Source: Erwinia sp. 198 (GTDB lineage Bacteria > Pseudomonadota > Gammaproteobacteria > Enterobacterales > Enterobacteriaceae). From it: a stretch of 64,000 nucleotides of DNA. This document shows, one piece after another, positions 28,738-39,346 of this stretch. The stretch spans positions 228,014 to 292,013 of the forward strand of contig NZ_RHUM01000005.1 of the NCBI RefSeq assembly GCF_003937915.1, in the 5' to 3' direction. The position numbers were made by a program, and so were the translations under genes. Every line of letters begins with the position of its first letter. Within the stretch, counting starts at the first letter, position 1. A model generated the notes under the pieces. It was given only the letters and a program-made list of their open reading frames with translations, did not search any database and had not been told where the DNA came from.

Positions 28738-29409
28738 TTATTCCGGCAGGCGCACGTAGTGACCAAGCCGGTCAAAATCGGCGCTGTCGGTGAGATAAGG
28801 GATTTCACCCAGCAGCGGCGCGGGCAGCCGCTGTTGCAGCGTCGCCATGTATTCCGCATGACGCCTGCCCGGCGGCTGCACCGTATTGGCTATCCAGCCA
28901 GCCAGACGCAGACCGCTGGCCGTGACGGCGTGCGCCGTCAGCATGGCGTGATTGATGCAGCCCAGCCTGACGCCGACCACCAGCACCACAGGCAGCTGTT
29001 CCAGCGTCACCCACTCCGCGAAGGTCGTCGTGGCTGAAAGCGGCGTAAACCAACCGCCCGCGCCTTCGGTCAGCACCCACTCCGCCTGCTCGCGCAACGC
29101 CGCCAGGCCAGCCGAAAGCTGAGTAAACTCAATGGGCCTGCCCTCTTCCGCGCTGACGATATGCGGAGACGTCGGCTCCAGAAAGGCCAGCGGATTGATC
29201 TGCTCATAAGGCAGCGTCAGTGCGCTGTTGCGCTGTAAAGCCAGCGCGTCGCTGTTGCGGATACCTTCCGCCGTTATTTCACAGCCGGAAGCAACGGGCT
29301 TATAGCCTACGCAGCGCAATCCGGCGGCGCGGGCAGCCTGCAGCAGCGCGGTACTGGCGACCGTTTTCCCTACTTCCGTATCCGTTCCGGTAATAAACCA
29401 GCTACTCAC
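28738..29409 (-). CDS. bioD: Dethiobiotin synthetase
   Basis: A 223-residue enzyme that closes the ureido ring of dethiobiotin with ATP and CO2. The P-loop FITGTDTEVGKTVAS, KPVASG, EPTSPHIVSAEEGRPIE and EGAGGWFTPLS are as in E. coli BioD. The start is the GTG aligning with the E. coli N-terminus, preceded by GGAG at nine bases; it overlaps the bioC end by eight bases. Last gene of bioBFCD. Confidence 0.95.
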   Translation of the reverse strand: MSSWFITGTDTEVGKTVASTALLQAARAAGLRCVGYKPVASGCEITAEGIRNSDALALQRNSALTLPYEQINPLAFLEPTSPHIVSAEEGRPIEFTQLSAGLAALREQAEWVLTEGAGGWFTPLSATTTFAEWVTLEQLPVVLVVGVRLGCINHAMLTAHAVTASGLRLAGWIANTVQPPGRRHAEYMATLQQRLPAPLLGEIPYLTDSADFDRLGHYVRLPE

Positions 29410-30160
29410 AATCAATTACTCCATACAGCAGGTGATAGCTGAGCAGGAAACCGCGCTGGTCGCGCGGCCAGCGCTGCGCCAGCTGACTCAGATGATGACG
29501 GCTCAGCAGGCCGTCATGGCGGCCCCGATGCAGATGCGTGGCGCCGATGCCCTTCAGCGAACGCAGCGCGCCGAGCACGTCCGGGAAAGCCAGCGTCTGC
29601 GTCTGCGCCTCCAGCCGAAGCCCGAGCGAGCTTCCCGCGTCCGCTATTTGCGCCTCGCTCAGAAAACGGTTAACGGGCGCGGGCAGATCCAGCGCCTGCC
29701 AGGCCTGGTTAAGCTCGTTCAGCGAGCCGGCGGCCAGCGTTGAAAACAGCACCTGGCCGCCAGGCCGGGTCACGCGGCGCATTTCGGCCAGCGCCAGCCG
29801 TAAGTCGCTGCACCACTGCACGGCAAGGTTACTCCAGCACACGTCAAAGGCGGCATCGGTAAAAGGCAACGCTTCGATATCGCCTAACTGATAGGCATCG
29901 GCCGTGTCGCCAAGCCGCGCCTCGTTCAGCATGGCCGGAGAAAGATCCAGCGCGGTGACCTTGCTGCCCGCATTGCGCCAGCGCTTGCTGAACCAGCCCG
30001 GCCCGCAGCCGGCATCCAGCACCTGCTTTTGCTCACGGCCACGCGCCAGCGAAAAGAGTGCTTCGCCGCTCAGACGCTGCAGCTCCGCGTGCCGATTGTA
30101 GCTCTGCGCCGCCCGGCCGAAGGCTCTGGCAATCGCCGCTTTATTGACCGTTTGCGTCAT
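29402..30160 (-). CDS. bioC: Malonyl-ACP O-methyltransferase BioC
   Basis: A 252-residue SAM methyltransferase that caps malonyl-ACP to start pimelate synthesis. Motif I is [26 protein letters not shown] and [24 protein letters not shown] follow. Overlaps bioF by 20 bases and bioD by 8, so the operon is translationally coupled. Confidence 0.94.
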   Translation of the reverse strand: MTQTVNKAAIARAFGRAAQSYNRHAELQRLSGEALFSLARGREQKQVLDAGCGPGWFSKRWRNAGSKVTALDLSPAMLNEARLGDTADAYQLGDIEALPFTDAAFDVCWSNLAVQWCSDLRLALAEMRRVTRPGGQVLFSTLAAGSLNELNQAWQALDLPAPVNRFLSEAQIADAGSSLGLRLEAQTQTLAFPDVLGALRSLKGIGATHLHRGRHDGLLSRHHLSQLAQRWPRDQRGFLLSYHLLYGVIDCE

Positions 30161-31295
30161 GCAGCGCCTCCAGCAGTCGTTGAATATCTTCTTCCTGATG
30201 CGCCGCGCTCAGCGTGATGCGCAGCCTCGCCGTTCCCGGCGGCACGGTGGGCGGGCGGATAGCCGTTACCCAGCATCCCTTTTCCCGCAGCCGTTCCGCC
30301 AGCCGCAGCGCCGTCTGCTCTTCACCTGCCAGCAACGGCTGAATGGCTGTTGAAGAAGGCAGGATCGCCAGCCCGCCAGCCGCCGCGCCTTCGCGAAACA
30401 GGCGGATATTTTTTTGCAGCCGCGCGCGCAGGTCGTCGCCCTGCTGTACGGCGCGTAAAGCCGTCTGGAGCGCGAAAGCCTGCGCGGGCGGCATCGCCGT
30501 GCTGTAAATCAGATGACGCGCGAACTGCAACAGGTAGTCCGCCGTCTCTTCGCTACAGAGCACTGCCGCGCCGCTCAGCCCAAATGCCTTGCCGAAAGTC
30601 ACGATCAGCAGCTCCGGACGCACGTTCTGCTGCCAGCAGCTGCCGCGCCCCTGCTCGCCCGTTACGCCGATGCCGTGCGCATCGTCCACCAGCAGCCAGC
30701 CGTTGTGTAGAGCGGTAAGCTGATGCAGCTCTTGCAGCGGCGCGCTGTCGCCGTCCATGCTGAAAACGCCTTCCGTCACCACCAGCGTTTCGCCGCCGTC
30801 GGCAGGGCTGAAGAGTTTCGCCAGCGCTTCCGGCTGATTGTGCGCAAAGCGGCGCAGCGTAGCCGGACTGAGCGAGGCCGCTTCCAGCAGCGAAGCGTGC
30901 GCCAGGCGATCGGCGAAGATGCGATCGTTTTTCTGCAACATTGCGGCAATGATTGCCTGATTCGCCGCAAAGCCTGAAATAAACAGCAGCGCGCGCGGAT
31001 AGCCCAGCCAGTCGGCCAGCTGCTGCTCAAACGCCTGATGAGGCGCACCATAGCCGGTAACGTGACCCGATCCGCCTGCGCCGACGCCGTAGCGTTCGGC
31101 CCCCTGCTGCCAGGCGGCGATAACGTTCCGATCCCGGCTCAGCCCCAGATAGTCATTAGCGGAAAAGTTCAGGTAGCGACGGTCGTTCACGCACAGGGTG
31201 CGCACGTCGTCGTGCTGGCTGACGCGGCGCTGGCGAAACTGCTGCTTCTCCCGGCGCTCCGCAAGCGCCAGGCTGATGCGTTGTTGCCAGCCCAT
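30141..31295 (-). CDS. bioF: 8-amino-7-oxononanoate synthase
   Basis: A 384-residue PLP enzyme (E. coli 384) that condenses pimeloyl-ACP with alanine. The PLP lysine is K236 (TFGKAFGL); [34 protein letters not shown] and [10 protein letters not shown] are intact. The ATG follows the bioB stop directly. Confidence 0.96.
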   Translation of the reverse strand: MGWQQRISLALAERREKQQFRQRRVSQHDDVRTLCVNDRRYLNFSANDYLGLSRDRNVIAAWQQGAERYGVGAGGSGHVTGYGAPHQAFEQQLADWLGYPRALLFISGFAANQAIIAAMLQKNDRIFADRLAHASLLEAASLSPATLRRFAHNQPEALAKLFSPADGGETLVVTEGVFSMDGDSAPLQELHQLTALHNGWLLVDDAHGIGVTGEQGRGSCWQQNVRPELLIVTFGKAFGLSGAAVLCSEETADYLLQFARHLIYSTAMPPAQAFALQTALRAVQQGDDLRARLQKNIRLFREGAAAGGLAILPSSTAIQPLLAGEEQTALRLAERLREKGCWVTAIRPPTVPPGTARLRITLSAAHQEEDIQRLLEALHDANGQ

Positions 31296-32327
31296 TTACA
31301 CGGCCGCGTTATAGAACTGGTCGGTATCGGCCTTCAGCAGCTGGCCCGCCAGCGCCTGCTGCTGCTCGTTGTCGCCCGCTTCCGTGGTGGTGTGCGCCGG
31401 ATTCAGGCCCAGCTTGCGGAACAGGATCAGGTCTTTATCCTCTTCAGGGTTCGGCGTGGTCAGCAGCTTGCAGCCGTAGAAAATCGAGTTGGCGCCAGCC
31501 ATAAAGCACATCGCCTGCGTCTGCTCGCTCATCTGCTCGCGGCCGGCGGAAAGACGCACGTGGGAGGTCGGCATCATAATGCGCGCCACGGCGATGGTGC
31601 GGATAAAATCGAAAGGATCGACATCGTCGTTGTCGGCCAGCGGCGTGCCTTTGACCTTGACCAGCATGTTGATCGGCACGCTTTCCGGCGGCACCGGCAG
31701 GTTAGCCAGCTGCACCAGCAGACCGGCCCGATCGTTAACGGTTTCGCCCAGGCCGACGATGCCGCCGGAGCAGACTTTAATGCCCGCGTCGCGTACCTTG
31801 CCCAGCGTGTCCAGGCGCTCCTGATAGCTGCGGGTGGTGATAATGCTGCCGTAGAATTCCGGCGAGGTATCCAGGTTATGGTTGTAGAAATCCAGCCCGG
31901 CGTGCGCCAGCCGCTGCGCCTGCTCATCGCTCAGCGTGCCCAGCGTCATACAGGTTTCCAGCCCCATCGCCTTAACGCCTTTAACCATCTGCTCCAGGTA
32001 AGGCATATCGCGCTCGTGCGGGTTTTTCCACGCCGCGCCCATGCAGAAGCGGTCGGATCCTGCGGCTTTGGCTTTGCGGGCAGAGGTCAGCACCTCTTCC
32101 ACTTCCATCAGGCGCTCCGCTTCCAGGCCGGTTTTGTAGCGGGCGCTCTGCGGACAATATTTACAGTCTTCCGGACAGGCGCCGGTTTTGATCGACAGCA
32201 GCGTGCTGACCTGCACCTGACGCGGATCGAAATGTTGACGATGCACCTGCTGCGCTTCAAACATCAGCTCCAGAAAAGGCTTGTCGAAAAGGGCCTGGGC
32301 CTGGGCGACTGTCCAGCGATTTGCCAT
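31296..32327 (-). CDS. bioB: Biotin synthase
   Basis: A 343-residue radical SAM enzyme inserting sulfur into dethiobiotin. The 4Fe-4S motif is C51-x3-C55-x2-C58 (CPEDCKYC); the 2Fe-2S ligands are in the conserved regions ([32 protein letters not shown] with its Arg). The start MANRW has GGAG eight bases upstream; the frame continues 11 codons further but into the operator region. First gene of bioBFCD, divergent from bioA. Confidence 0.96.
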   Translation of the reverse strand: MANRWTVAQAQALFDKPFLELMFEAQQVHRQHFDPRQVQVSTLLSIKTGACPEDCKYCPQSARYKTGLEAERLMEVEEVLTSARKAKAAGSDRFCMGAAWKNPHERDMPYLEQMVKGVKAMGLETCMTLGTLSDEQAQRLAHAGLDFYNHNLDTSPEFYGSIITTRSYQERLDTLGKVRDAGIKVCSGGIVGLGETVNDRAGLLVQLANLPVPPESVPINMLVKVKGTPLADNDDVDPFDFIRTIAVARIMMPTSHVRLSAGREQMSEQTQAMCFMAGANSIFYGCKLLTTPNPEEDKDLILFRKLGLNPAHTTTEAGDNEQQQALAGQLLKADTDQFYNAAV

Positions 32328-32371
32328 TGCTTGCTCCAAAAGAAAAGATCTCATGTTCATTTTACGGTTAT

Positions 32372-32408
32372 ACTTGTAAACTAAATTTTTTAATTTTGGT
32401 TTACAAGT
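32372..32408. promoter_or_regulatory. BirA operator between bioA and bioB
   Basis: ACTTGTAAAC and GTTTACAAGT form perfect ten-base arms around 16 AT-rich bases, the layout of the E. coli bio operator. BirA with biotinyl-AMP would repress both divergent transcripts. The bioA ATG is only six bases from the end of the palindrome, so its leader is very short. Confidence 0.93.
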
Positions 32409-32413
32409 ATTTT

Positions 32414-33703
32414 ATGACCCCTCTCGATCTCGCTTTTGACCGCGACCATATCTGGCATCCCTACACCTCAATGAGCAAACCGCTGCCGGTGTATCCGGTG
32501 GTCGCGGCCTCTGGCACCTTGCTGCAGCTGGCTGACGGCCGCGAGCTGGTGGACGGCATGTCTTCCTGGTGGGCGGCGATCCATGGCTACAACCATCCGC
32601 GCCTGAACCAGGCGATGCACGCGCAGATCGAGCAGATGTCGCACGTGATGTTTGGCGGGATCACCCATCCTGCGGCCGTAGCGCTCTGTCGTCGTCTGGT
32701 AGAGATGACGCCGCAGGGGCTGGAGTGCGTTTTTCTGGCGGATTCGGGCTCGGTAGCCGTTGAGGTCGCGATGAAAATGGCGCTGCAATATTGTCAGGCG
32801 CGCGGCGAAAGGCGTCAGCGCTTTCTGACGCTGCGCCACGGCTATCACGGCGATACCTTTGCCGCGATGTCGGTATGCGATCCGCAGAACTCCATGCATT
32901 CGCTCTATCAGGGCTATCTGCCGAACCACCTGTTCGCCGCCGCGCCGGGCTGCGGGTTCGACGATGAGTGGCAGGAAAGCGATGTCGCCGATTTTTCCCG
33001 TCTGATTGGCGAACATGCGCATGAGCTGGCCGCGGTGATCCTGGAACCGATCGTGCAGGGCGCGGGCGGAATGCGCTTCTATCATCCGCGCTATCTGCAG
33101 GGCGTGCGCGAGCTGTGCGATCGCCACAACGTGCTGCTGATAGCCGATGAAATCGCGACCGGCTTTGGCCGCACCGGCAGGCTTTTCGCCTGCGATCACG
33201 CCGGCATCTCGCCTGATATTCTGTGCGTTGGCAAAGCGCTGACCGGGGGCACCATGACGCTTTCCGCCACGCTGACCACGCGCGAGGTTGCCAATACCAT
33301 CAGTAACGGCGAGGCGGGCTGTTTTATGCACGGCCCGACGTTTATGGGCAACCCGCTGGCCTGCGCGGTGGCCAGCGAAAGCCTGGCGATGCTGCAGGAA
33401 AATCGCTGGCAGCAGCAGGTAAGCGCGATCGAAGCGCAGCTGAAAGCCGCGCTGCTGCCGCTAAAAGCGCAGCCGGAAGTGGCGGACGCCAGGGTGCTGG
33501 GCGCAATTGGCGTTATCGAAACTCGTCGACCGGTGAATATGGCGGCGCTGCAGCGCTTTTTTGTTGAGCGCGGCGTCTGGATCCGTCCTTTCGGCAAGCT
33601 TATCTATTTGATGCCGCCTTACGTTATCGAGCCGGATGCACTGCAAAAGCTGACGACGGCGATAGCGGCGGCCGTTGCCTGCCCCACGCTGTTTTTATCC
33701 TGA
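32414..33703 (+). CDS. bioA: Adenosylmethionine-8-amino-7-oxononanoate aminotransferase
   Basis: A 429-residue class III PLP aminotransferase, same length as E. coli BioA, using SAM as amino donor. The PLP lysine is K274 ([10 protein letters not shown]); [20 protein letters not shown], and [13 protein letters not shown] are intact. The ATG directly follows the BirA operator without a clear ribosome site, so translation may be weak or from a nearly leaderless message. Frames starting earlier run through the operator and are not credible. Confidence 0.95.
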   Translation: MTPLDLAFDRDHIWHPYTSMSKPLPVYPVVAASGTLLQLADGRELVDGMSSWWAAIHGYNHPRLNQAMHAQIEQMSHVMFGGITHPAAVALCRRLVEMTPQGLECVFLADSGSVAVEVAMKMALQYCQARGERRQRFLTLRHGYHGDTFAAMSVCDPQNSMHSLYQGYLPNHLFAAAPGCGFDDEWQESDVADFSRLIGEHAHELAAVILEPIVQGAGGMRFYHPRYLQGVRELCDRHNVLLIADEIATGFGRTGRLFACDHAGISPDILCVGKALTGGTMTLSATLTTREVANTISNGEAGCFMHGPTFMGNPLACAVASESLAMLQENRWQQQVSAIEAQLKAALLPLKAQPEVADARVLGAIGVIETRRPVNMAALQRFFVERGVWIRPFGKLIYLMPPYVIEPDALQKLTTAIAAAVACPTLFLS

Positions 33704-33712
33704 CGACGGCGA

Positions 33713-34750
33713 TCAGTCATAGTCAAAATAAATAGTCGCGGTGGCAACGACCGACCCTGGACTGAGGTTAGCCGGATCGAACACCTTATAGGCAGCGTTC
33801 AGGTTAATGGCGCTGGCATGAATGTCGGCGCCTTTGGCGATAGACAGCAGCGAAGTGGCTTCCCCTGCCGCCGTCCCGCCCGACAGAGAAACGGCCTTAC
33901 CGGCGCTGTCGCTCAAGACGATGCCTACTCCCTGCGAGCTGGAGCTACCGTTACGCATGATCCGCTGGCTGTTTTCCAACAGGTCGGCGCTATAGAGCCA
34001 GGCATTAACCGAACGCGTAGCGCCACCCGCCAGGGTTGCAGAGCAGTTGACCGGCAGCGTAAAAGACGTCCTGTCGGTGGCGATGCCGCTACGCAGCAGA
34101 TTTAGCGATACTCTGGGTAGAACCACCTGCTGATCGGGCATTTCACAGGTGGTTTCCGCCGGGCTGAAGGTCACTGTCAGAGACTGATAGCCCAGGTAGT
34201 CATTATTCCAGTTGCCCGAAGCGGCTACTTCAGCAGCCTGATCTACCGTCGGCGTCGAGCCAAAAATATTGGCGTTGTGCATCACCATGGTGACGATATC
34301 CACACTGCCATTCTCGACCACCTTATAATATTTGCTGTCGGTTACGCCCGGATCGCTGTCCAGCAAAGTCGCGGTAAGCTGATAGCTAAAGGCCGATCCC
34401 TCCAGCGTTCTGTCGCCGTTTTCATAATTTATCAGGTCGGTAAAACCGCTGGCCTGAATTTTTATCCAGCGGGCCGCGCCTGCTGCGTTAACAAACTTCA
34501 CCCAAAAGCCATTTTGTACCGGGCTGACATAATGCACCGCATTGGAATTGGTAACAGCAAAGCAGCCGACCGGCACTGACCAGGTTGCCGTTCGCGTTTC
34601 GCTATGGCTGTCCTGCATGGTCAGCAGAGCCGAAAGGTTCAGGCTGTCGTTGGCCTTTACCGTTGAACCGCTTTTAAGGCTACAGCCGGCCCGCACACCA
34701 GTAGAAACGGTCAGCAACGCGAGCAGTAAGGTTATCCAGTATTTTTTCAT
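33713..34750 (-). CDS. Fimbrial tip adhesin (two-domain)
   Basis: A 345-residue exported protein, last gene of the chaperone-usher operon. The signal peptide ends VRA-GC near residue 22. Residues up to about 200 form a receptor-binding-type domain with few family features. A pilin domain follows (about 205-345) with a Cys pair (ETTCEMPDQ, LPVNCSA) and a C-terminal donor strand pattern (TATIYFDYD) recognised by the chaperone. The receptor cannot be read from the sequence. It ends ten bases from the bioA stop, convergent. Confidence 0.82.
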   Translation of the reverse strand: MKKYWITLLLALLTVSTGVRAGCSLKSGSTVKANDSLNLSALLTMQDSHSETRTATWSVPVGCFAVTNSNAVHYVSPVQNGFWVKFVNAAGAARWIKIQASGFTDLINYENGDRTLEGSAFSYQLTATLLDSDPGVTDSKYYKVVENGSVDIVTMVMHNANIFGSTPTVDQAAEVAASGNWNNDYLGYQSLTVTFSPAETTCEMPDQQVVLPRVSLNLLRSGIATDRTSFTLPVNCSATLAGGATRSVNAWLYSADLLENSQRIMRNGSSSSQGVGIVLSDSAGKAVSLSGGTAAGEATSLLSIAKGADIHASAINLNAAYKVFDPANLSPGSVVATATIYFDYD

Positions 34751-34787
34751 GATGACTCCCTGAAACGCATGCGGTCGCCTTTTCGGC

Positions 34788-37262
34788 TCAGCGCACGCAA
34801 AAATAGGTCTGCGCCGCGTTGGCTACATGGATCCGGCACGCTTTACCCTCCTGCCCTTCCGCCAGCTGCACGTTCAGCCATTCTGGAAGCTGCTTCGCTT
34901 TGAGATAAATCAGGCTGCCCTGCGCTACGTAGCCCAGCGAGTCGCCTTCTGCATCGGTGACGCCGGCCCCAAAAGGCAAAGGCTGCCCGTTATCAAACAG
35001 CGCTTTGACGGTAAACACGGCACGCGTGTCGGTTTTATATTGCACATAGTTAATGCTGCCTGCCCAGGGCGTCACGCGTCCGATATTTCCCAGCAGTTCG
35101 CCTTCGCTTTCGCCGCGAGGGTTATCTAACAGATAAGTGTTCATACGGTAAGGCGTGACGGAAGGAACCAGTACCCGACCTGCGCGGTTGGTTCTCATAT
35201 TGGGATTGCCGTTGACCGTGGCCTGAGCAATACCCGGCGCGTCCAGGATCACAAAAGTATTGCCCGTGTTGCCCGAAGCCAGCACGCCATTGCGCCAGAG
35301 TACGGCGCTGCCGCTGGCGCCTATGCCAAGCTGGCAGAAATCGCTCGCCTCGCTGTACTGACCCGTTAACTTTGCATAAGGCGTGCGCCAGGCGCTGTAG
35401 GCACCAAACTTTGCGCTGTGTCCGGTACGGTCATGGCTGAAGTTAAGGCTGTAGTCCAGGCTTTCCAGCGAGCTGTTGACCCCGGCTTCCATACCGCTAT
35501 ATTTACCGTCCTGCGACGAGGTACGCAGCGTGACGCTGTGGCGGTTGCCGGACAGAGAGAGCGGAACAGTAACAGCCAGGTCGATTCGCTGCTCATCGTA
35601 GCTTTTGCTGCTGTAACGCCGCTCTTCTTCGCTGCCGTCATATTCATAGTGATTGCGGCGAAAGGCCAAACTCCACGTCGCTTTTTTGTACAGGTTGCTG
35701 TAGGTCAGGCTGTATTGCTTTAGCATGCGATCGCTGTTCCAGTACTGACGCCACAAGCCGTCAATCGCTATCCGTCCCCAGCCCGGCGGCAGGGTCTGAT
35801 CGAGGATAATGCTGAAGCTCTGCTTGCTTCTCAGATATTGCCTGCCGTTCTCCTCACGCGCTAACGCATTGGTCTGTACCGCGTCATAAAGGGAAAGATA
35901 GCGTGCCGTGTTGTAATAGTAAGTCGCCAGCGTCAGGTTGGTTTTGGTCATAAAAAAGCGGCTGTAAGCTAATTTCCAGCGCTCTCCCTGCATTGATTCC
36001 CCACTGTTCAGCCGCGCGCGGGCCATGTCCACATTGGTTGAAAACGATCCGATCCGCGGCAAACTGAACGCGCCGCCCAGCAGAAAAGAAGCATAATCGT
36101 GGCTTAGCGTTGCGCCGCTATAGACCGTCAGATAGTTATTAACGCCATGTGAGCCATTGCCCTGAATAAAGGCCGGGTGTAAATCAACGTTACGCAGCTG
36201 GACGTTACCCGCCGTTAACAGCCACTCTGACGAGCCGCTTCTCAACATATCGGAAATGGTAGAATAAGGGACGGTAAAACGCTCGGTGAGGCCGCCAGCG
36301 TTGGCAACTTCTACCGTGAGATCGCTGCGCGATCCGCCAGGCATAAGATCGTCAATCACAAAAGGACCCGGCGGCACGTTTGTCTGATAAACAGCGCTGC
36401 CATTCTGATAAACACTGACTACGGCATTCGCCGTGGCGTTACCGCGAATAACCGGCATATAGGTACGATAAGAATCGGGATACATGCGCTGGTCTTGTTT
36501 TAACGTGATGCCGCGAAAACGTATGTTATCGAACCAGGGCGAACTGGTATAGCTGTCACCTACCCTGAATAAAGAATGAATAGCTGGCAGCGCGCGTTCG
36601 ACATAGCGGGATTGCGTATTCCATTCTCCCTGGCGACGAGGCGTGCGTTGAAACTGGCTGTTATCGACCAGCTGCCAGTGGGCTAAATTAATGCCGCTGC
36701 TGAGCGAAAGGAAAACGTTATCCGCATCGCCATCATTATTGTGCCGCTGAAGGTTATTATAGCTGAGGCTGTAATTGGTAAAAGCACCATTAATCCCGGC
36801 ATCCCACAGTTCCGGTGCGATCCAGCGGCGATCTTTTTTATCTGTTCTGGCCTGAGGAATAGTCAGATCCAGGCGCAGCATTCCTCTGTTAAGCCTGGCC
36901 TGCCCGCCGTAAACTATTTCGGCTACCGGCACCCACTCTTTTTTAGTTATCGCTTTTTTATCAATATATTTAATTGGCAACGCTTTAAGCGTTGCTCCTG
37001 CCAGCCAGAAAGCTTCTCCTGAATCCACTTTCACCGGGAAATTACCGCTCCAGCTGCCGTTAATATAAATATCCAGATCATAGACTCCGGATAAGATGGT
37101 CTGCCCGTGATTATTCCAGTCAGCCTGAGACGAATACCCTACCATCAAGCTGGTATTGAATGTTTCAGCCGCGCTGACTGCAGAACAGTTCAGAATAATA
37201 CAGGTGAGATAAAATAGCTTTCCATAGCCTGTTGGGGCAAGCAGAGTTACCGTTGCCTTCAT
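34788..37262 (-). CDS. Fimbrial outer membrane usher
   Basis: An 824-residue FimD-type usher. After a signal peptide (ending VSA-AE) come an N-terminal chaperone-binding domain (FNTSLMVG, then YINGSW), the large beta-barrel with plug (SFSPWFDNIRFRG-like region, VRGNATANAVVSVYQNGSAVYQTNVPPGPFVI, and DLTVEVANAGG) and a C-terminal domain with a Cys pair (GKACRIHV, TYFCVR). It secretes and assembles the pilus subunits. AGGAG precedes the ATG; 23 bases separate it from the chaperone gene. Confidence 0.93.
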   Translation of the reverse strand: MKATVTLLAPTGYGKLFYLTCIILNCSAVSAAETFNTSLMVGYSSQADWNNHGQTILSGVYDLDIYINGSWSGNFPVKVDSGEAFWLAGATLKALPIKYIDKKAITKKEWVPVAEIVYGGQARLNRGMLRLDLTIPQARTDKKDRRWIAPELWDAGINGAFTNYSLSYNNLQRHNNDGDADNVFLSLSSGINLAHWQLVDNSQFQRTPRRQGEWNTQSRYVERALPAIHSLFRVGDSYTSSPWFDNIRFRGITLKQDQRMYPDSYRTYMPVIRGNATANAVVSVYQNGSAVYQTNVPPGPFVIDDLMPGGSRSDLTVEVANAGGLTERFTVPYSTISDMLRSGSSEWLLTAGNVQLRNVDLHPAFIQGNGSHGVNNYLTVYSGATLSHDYASFLLGGAFSLPRIGSFSTNVDMARARLNSGESMQGERWKLAYSRFFMTKTNLTLATYYYNTARYLSLYDAVQTNALAREENGRQYLRSKQSFSIILDQTLPPGWGRIAIDGLWRQYWNSDRMLKQYSLTYSNLYKKATWSLAFRRNHYEYDGSEEERRYSSKSYDEQRIDLAVTVPLSLSGNRHSVTLRTSSQDGKYSGMEAGVNSSLESLDYSLNFSHDRTGHSAKFGAYSAWRTPYAKLTGQYSEASDFCQLGIGASGSAVLWRNGVLASGNTGNTFVILDAPGIAQATVNGNPNMRTNRAGRVLVPSVTPYRMNTYLLDNPRGESEGELLGNIGRVTPWAGSINYVQYKTDTRAVFTVKALFDNGQPLPFGAGVTDAEGDSLGYVAQGSLIYLKAKQLPEWLNVQLAEGQEGKACRIHVANAAQTYFCVR

Positions 37263-37285
37263 TGTTTTCTCCTGAATAATTCCCT

Positions 37286-38026
37286 TTAATTTACTAAATC
37301 AATCGTAACCGGGACTCTGCTGCCATAGTCGTCAATATAAGTCAGCTGATAGCTGCCGCCTGAAGCGGATATTTTTCCGGCATCAAGCCGCTGACAGGTA
37401 AAAGGCGGTACCGAAACGGCTTTGCTAATCAGATTATCCTGTTTTTTTACTTGCTGAACGCGGGTGCTTTTTCCGTCCCATCTCACCAGCTGTACGGCAG
37501 CCAGATAAAAAGGTGATGTATTATTGATGCAGACATACTGGTTTTGCCTTTTCAGGCTCAGGTGGCGACCAATATTTTCAGGCGATACTTTTAGTCCTGC
37601 CGGACGCCAAAAAATTTTTATACGGCTGCGTATAGCGACCTGCATATAGTTAGCCGCCGCATCCAGATTTTTCGGTACGGGAGGAATATCCAGCACGTTC
37701 AGCCAGTACAGCGACTCGCGATCTTTGGCCAGGGATCTGGCCTGGTCGTTATAATTAATTCTTAAAACCTGGCCATCGTTACCCTGGATTTTTACCACCG
37801 GGGGAACAACCATAAAGGGTGTTGAAATATTCTCAGGCTTTTCGTTTTGTCTGCCGTCATCTATCCATGACTGCACAAGATGCTGTTCTTTACTTTTATT
37901 GATTAGCTGCACTGAAACACTTTTAGCGTCGGCAGGGAATATTACGCGGGTTGAATTAATAATAACATTGGCACTGGCAGCGCAGCTGAAGACATAACAG
38001 ACGATAATAAGCAAAAGTTTTTTCAC
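37286..38026 (-). CDS. Periplasmic fimbrial chaperone (GTG start)
   Basis: A 246-residue PapD-like chaperone of the short FGS type. The signal peptide (KKLLLIIVCYVFSCAASA) is followed by an immunoglobulin-like domain with TRVIFPADAKSVSVQLINKS and LYWLNVLDIPP, the G1 donor region. A GTG start with AGGAG five bases upstream gives a normal signal peptide; the ATG of the longer frame (38089) lies in the pilin gene's tail and has no ribosome site. Confidence 0.9.
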   Translation of the reverse strand: MKKLLLIIVCYVFSCAASANVIINSTRVIFPADAKSVSVQLINKSKEQHLVQSWIDDGRQNEKPENISTPFMVVPPVVKIQGNDGQVLRINYNDQARSLAKDRESLYWLNVLDIPPVPKNLDAAANYMQVAIRSRIKIFWRPAGLKVSPENIGRHLSLKRQNQYVCINNTSPFYLAAVQLVRWDGKSTRVQQVKKQDNLISKAVSVPPFTCQRLDAGKISASGGSYQLTYIDDYGSRVPVTIDLVN

Positions 38027-38095
38027 AAACACTCCTGAAATGCCGTCCGAAGGAGACAGGAAAGCTGACGCTCTCCTGTCCTGGCACAAAGTAGA

Positions 38096-38695
38096 TTATT
38101 CGTAGCTAAATGTATAAGTTGCGGTAGTCACTACTGAACCAGTAGAAACGTTGCTGCCGCCGTAGTTGTAATAATGTGCGTAAAGATTAATGTCCCCCGC
38201 CGCAGCGGTATCGTAATTCCCATTGGTAGCGGATTGGCTTGTAGCCAGTCCTGTCGCCAGAGCCTCGTTCATTTTTACCAGATCGCTACCGTTTTTAGTA
38301 ATGGCGATGCCGACACCTTCGGCTGAACCCGATTCGTTTTTCAGGTAATTCATATCATCCGAAACATTGGCGCCGGTGAAAATGATATTCAACGACTGTG
38401 CAGCGGTGCTGGCGTCATCAAAGCCGCTACAGCCCGAAACGGTAATGGTAAAAGGCGTTGCGCTGCTGCCGATCACGCCTGGCGTAGTGCCCATGTCTTG
38501 TTTAGTAACAGGCGAGACGTTAACGGTAAAGTCCGACCCACTGTTCGTGGTGACATTACAGGTTGTATCACTGACCGCGCCGTTAAAGGTAATAGTGCCC
38601 CCGGCGACAGAGGCACCGGTTTGTGCATATACGCTACCAGTAAAAAGGGTACCCGCCATAGCTGTAGCTAATAATAACTTTTTAAATTCTTCCAT
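38096..38695 (-). CDS. Major fimbrial subunit
   Basis: A 199-residue type 1-like pilin, first gene of the operon. The signal peptide ends SVYA-QT. The mature chain has GGTITFNGAVSDTTCNV with the first Cys and VSGCSGF with the second, a Thr/Ser/Gly-rich middle and the terminal pattern VVTTATYTFSYE, which contains the donor-strand beta zipper. AGGGGA precedes the ATG. Seventy bases separate it from the chaperone start. Confidence 0.92.
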   Translation of the reverse strand: MEEFKKLLLATAMAGTLFTGSVYAQTGASVAGGTITFNGAVSDTTCNVTTNSGSDFTVNVSPVTKQDMGTTPGVIGSSATPFTITVSGCSGFDDASTAAQSLNIIFTGANVSDDMNYLKNESGSAEGVGIAITKNGSDLVKMNEALATGLATSQSATNGNYDTAAAGDINLYAHYYNYGGSNVSTGSVVTTATYTFSYE

Positions 38696-39346
38696 AAATC
38701 CCCTCTGCTTCACATGTTGATGTGGCTGACTTTTTCGATATAAATTCATCAGGAGCACGTCGAACGAGGAATATAACGGCCCATAAGAATGCCCCGAGAC
38801 TTATTATGACTCTATTTGTATTTCTCTGTAAATAGTTTTTAGGATAAATCCAATTAAATAGCCTCATCAAATATTTTAGCAATTGTTTAAATAAATAGCG
38901 GTTTATGTTAAGAGTAACAATAAACATAAATTCATTGATTAAATGAAAGCGATCATGACTTAAACCACACCTTGTCAAAAGGTTCATAATATATACTTAA
39001 AACACTCAGTTTCTCGCCAGAGAAATAATCAAACATGGTTAATAAAACGCGTATCGCCATCAACAAATACACCATAGCTGACCCACTTACATCCTGATTT
39101 AAGCTGTATTTTTTTCATTATTTATTTAAACACTTTTCATAGCTTGCGCGATAAACCATTTAGAAAATAGTTAATAATGATTGGTTCGCCGCCCCGCGTT
39201 TAACCCGCAGGCAAGCAGAAAAAGATTAAAATGCCTCATTAAATTTCAGCGGCGCTGTTTTGCCTGTTTTACGGCCCAGAGCAAAGCGAGCACGAGACAT
39301 ATGCACTACGCTTTTTACGGGTTGTATTTTGTAAAGGAGAAAAACC
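38696..39346. other. AT-rich upstream region of the fimbrial operon, no gene
   Basis: Some 650 bases, clearly poorer in GC than the neighbours, separate the divergent pilin and curA-like genes. The frames present (for example 38682-38987 on the minus strand) overlap the pilin start and lack ribosome sites. I looked for inverted repeats flanking an invertible promoter and saw none. AT-richness suggests H-NS binding (inference). Confidence 0.55.

Noticed and set aside
38696-39346. Invertible fimbrial promoter (fimS-like switch)
   Set aside because: No pair of inverted repeats flanking a promoter and no recombinase gene nearby.
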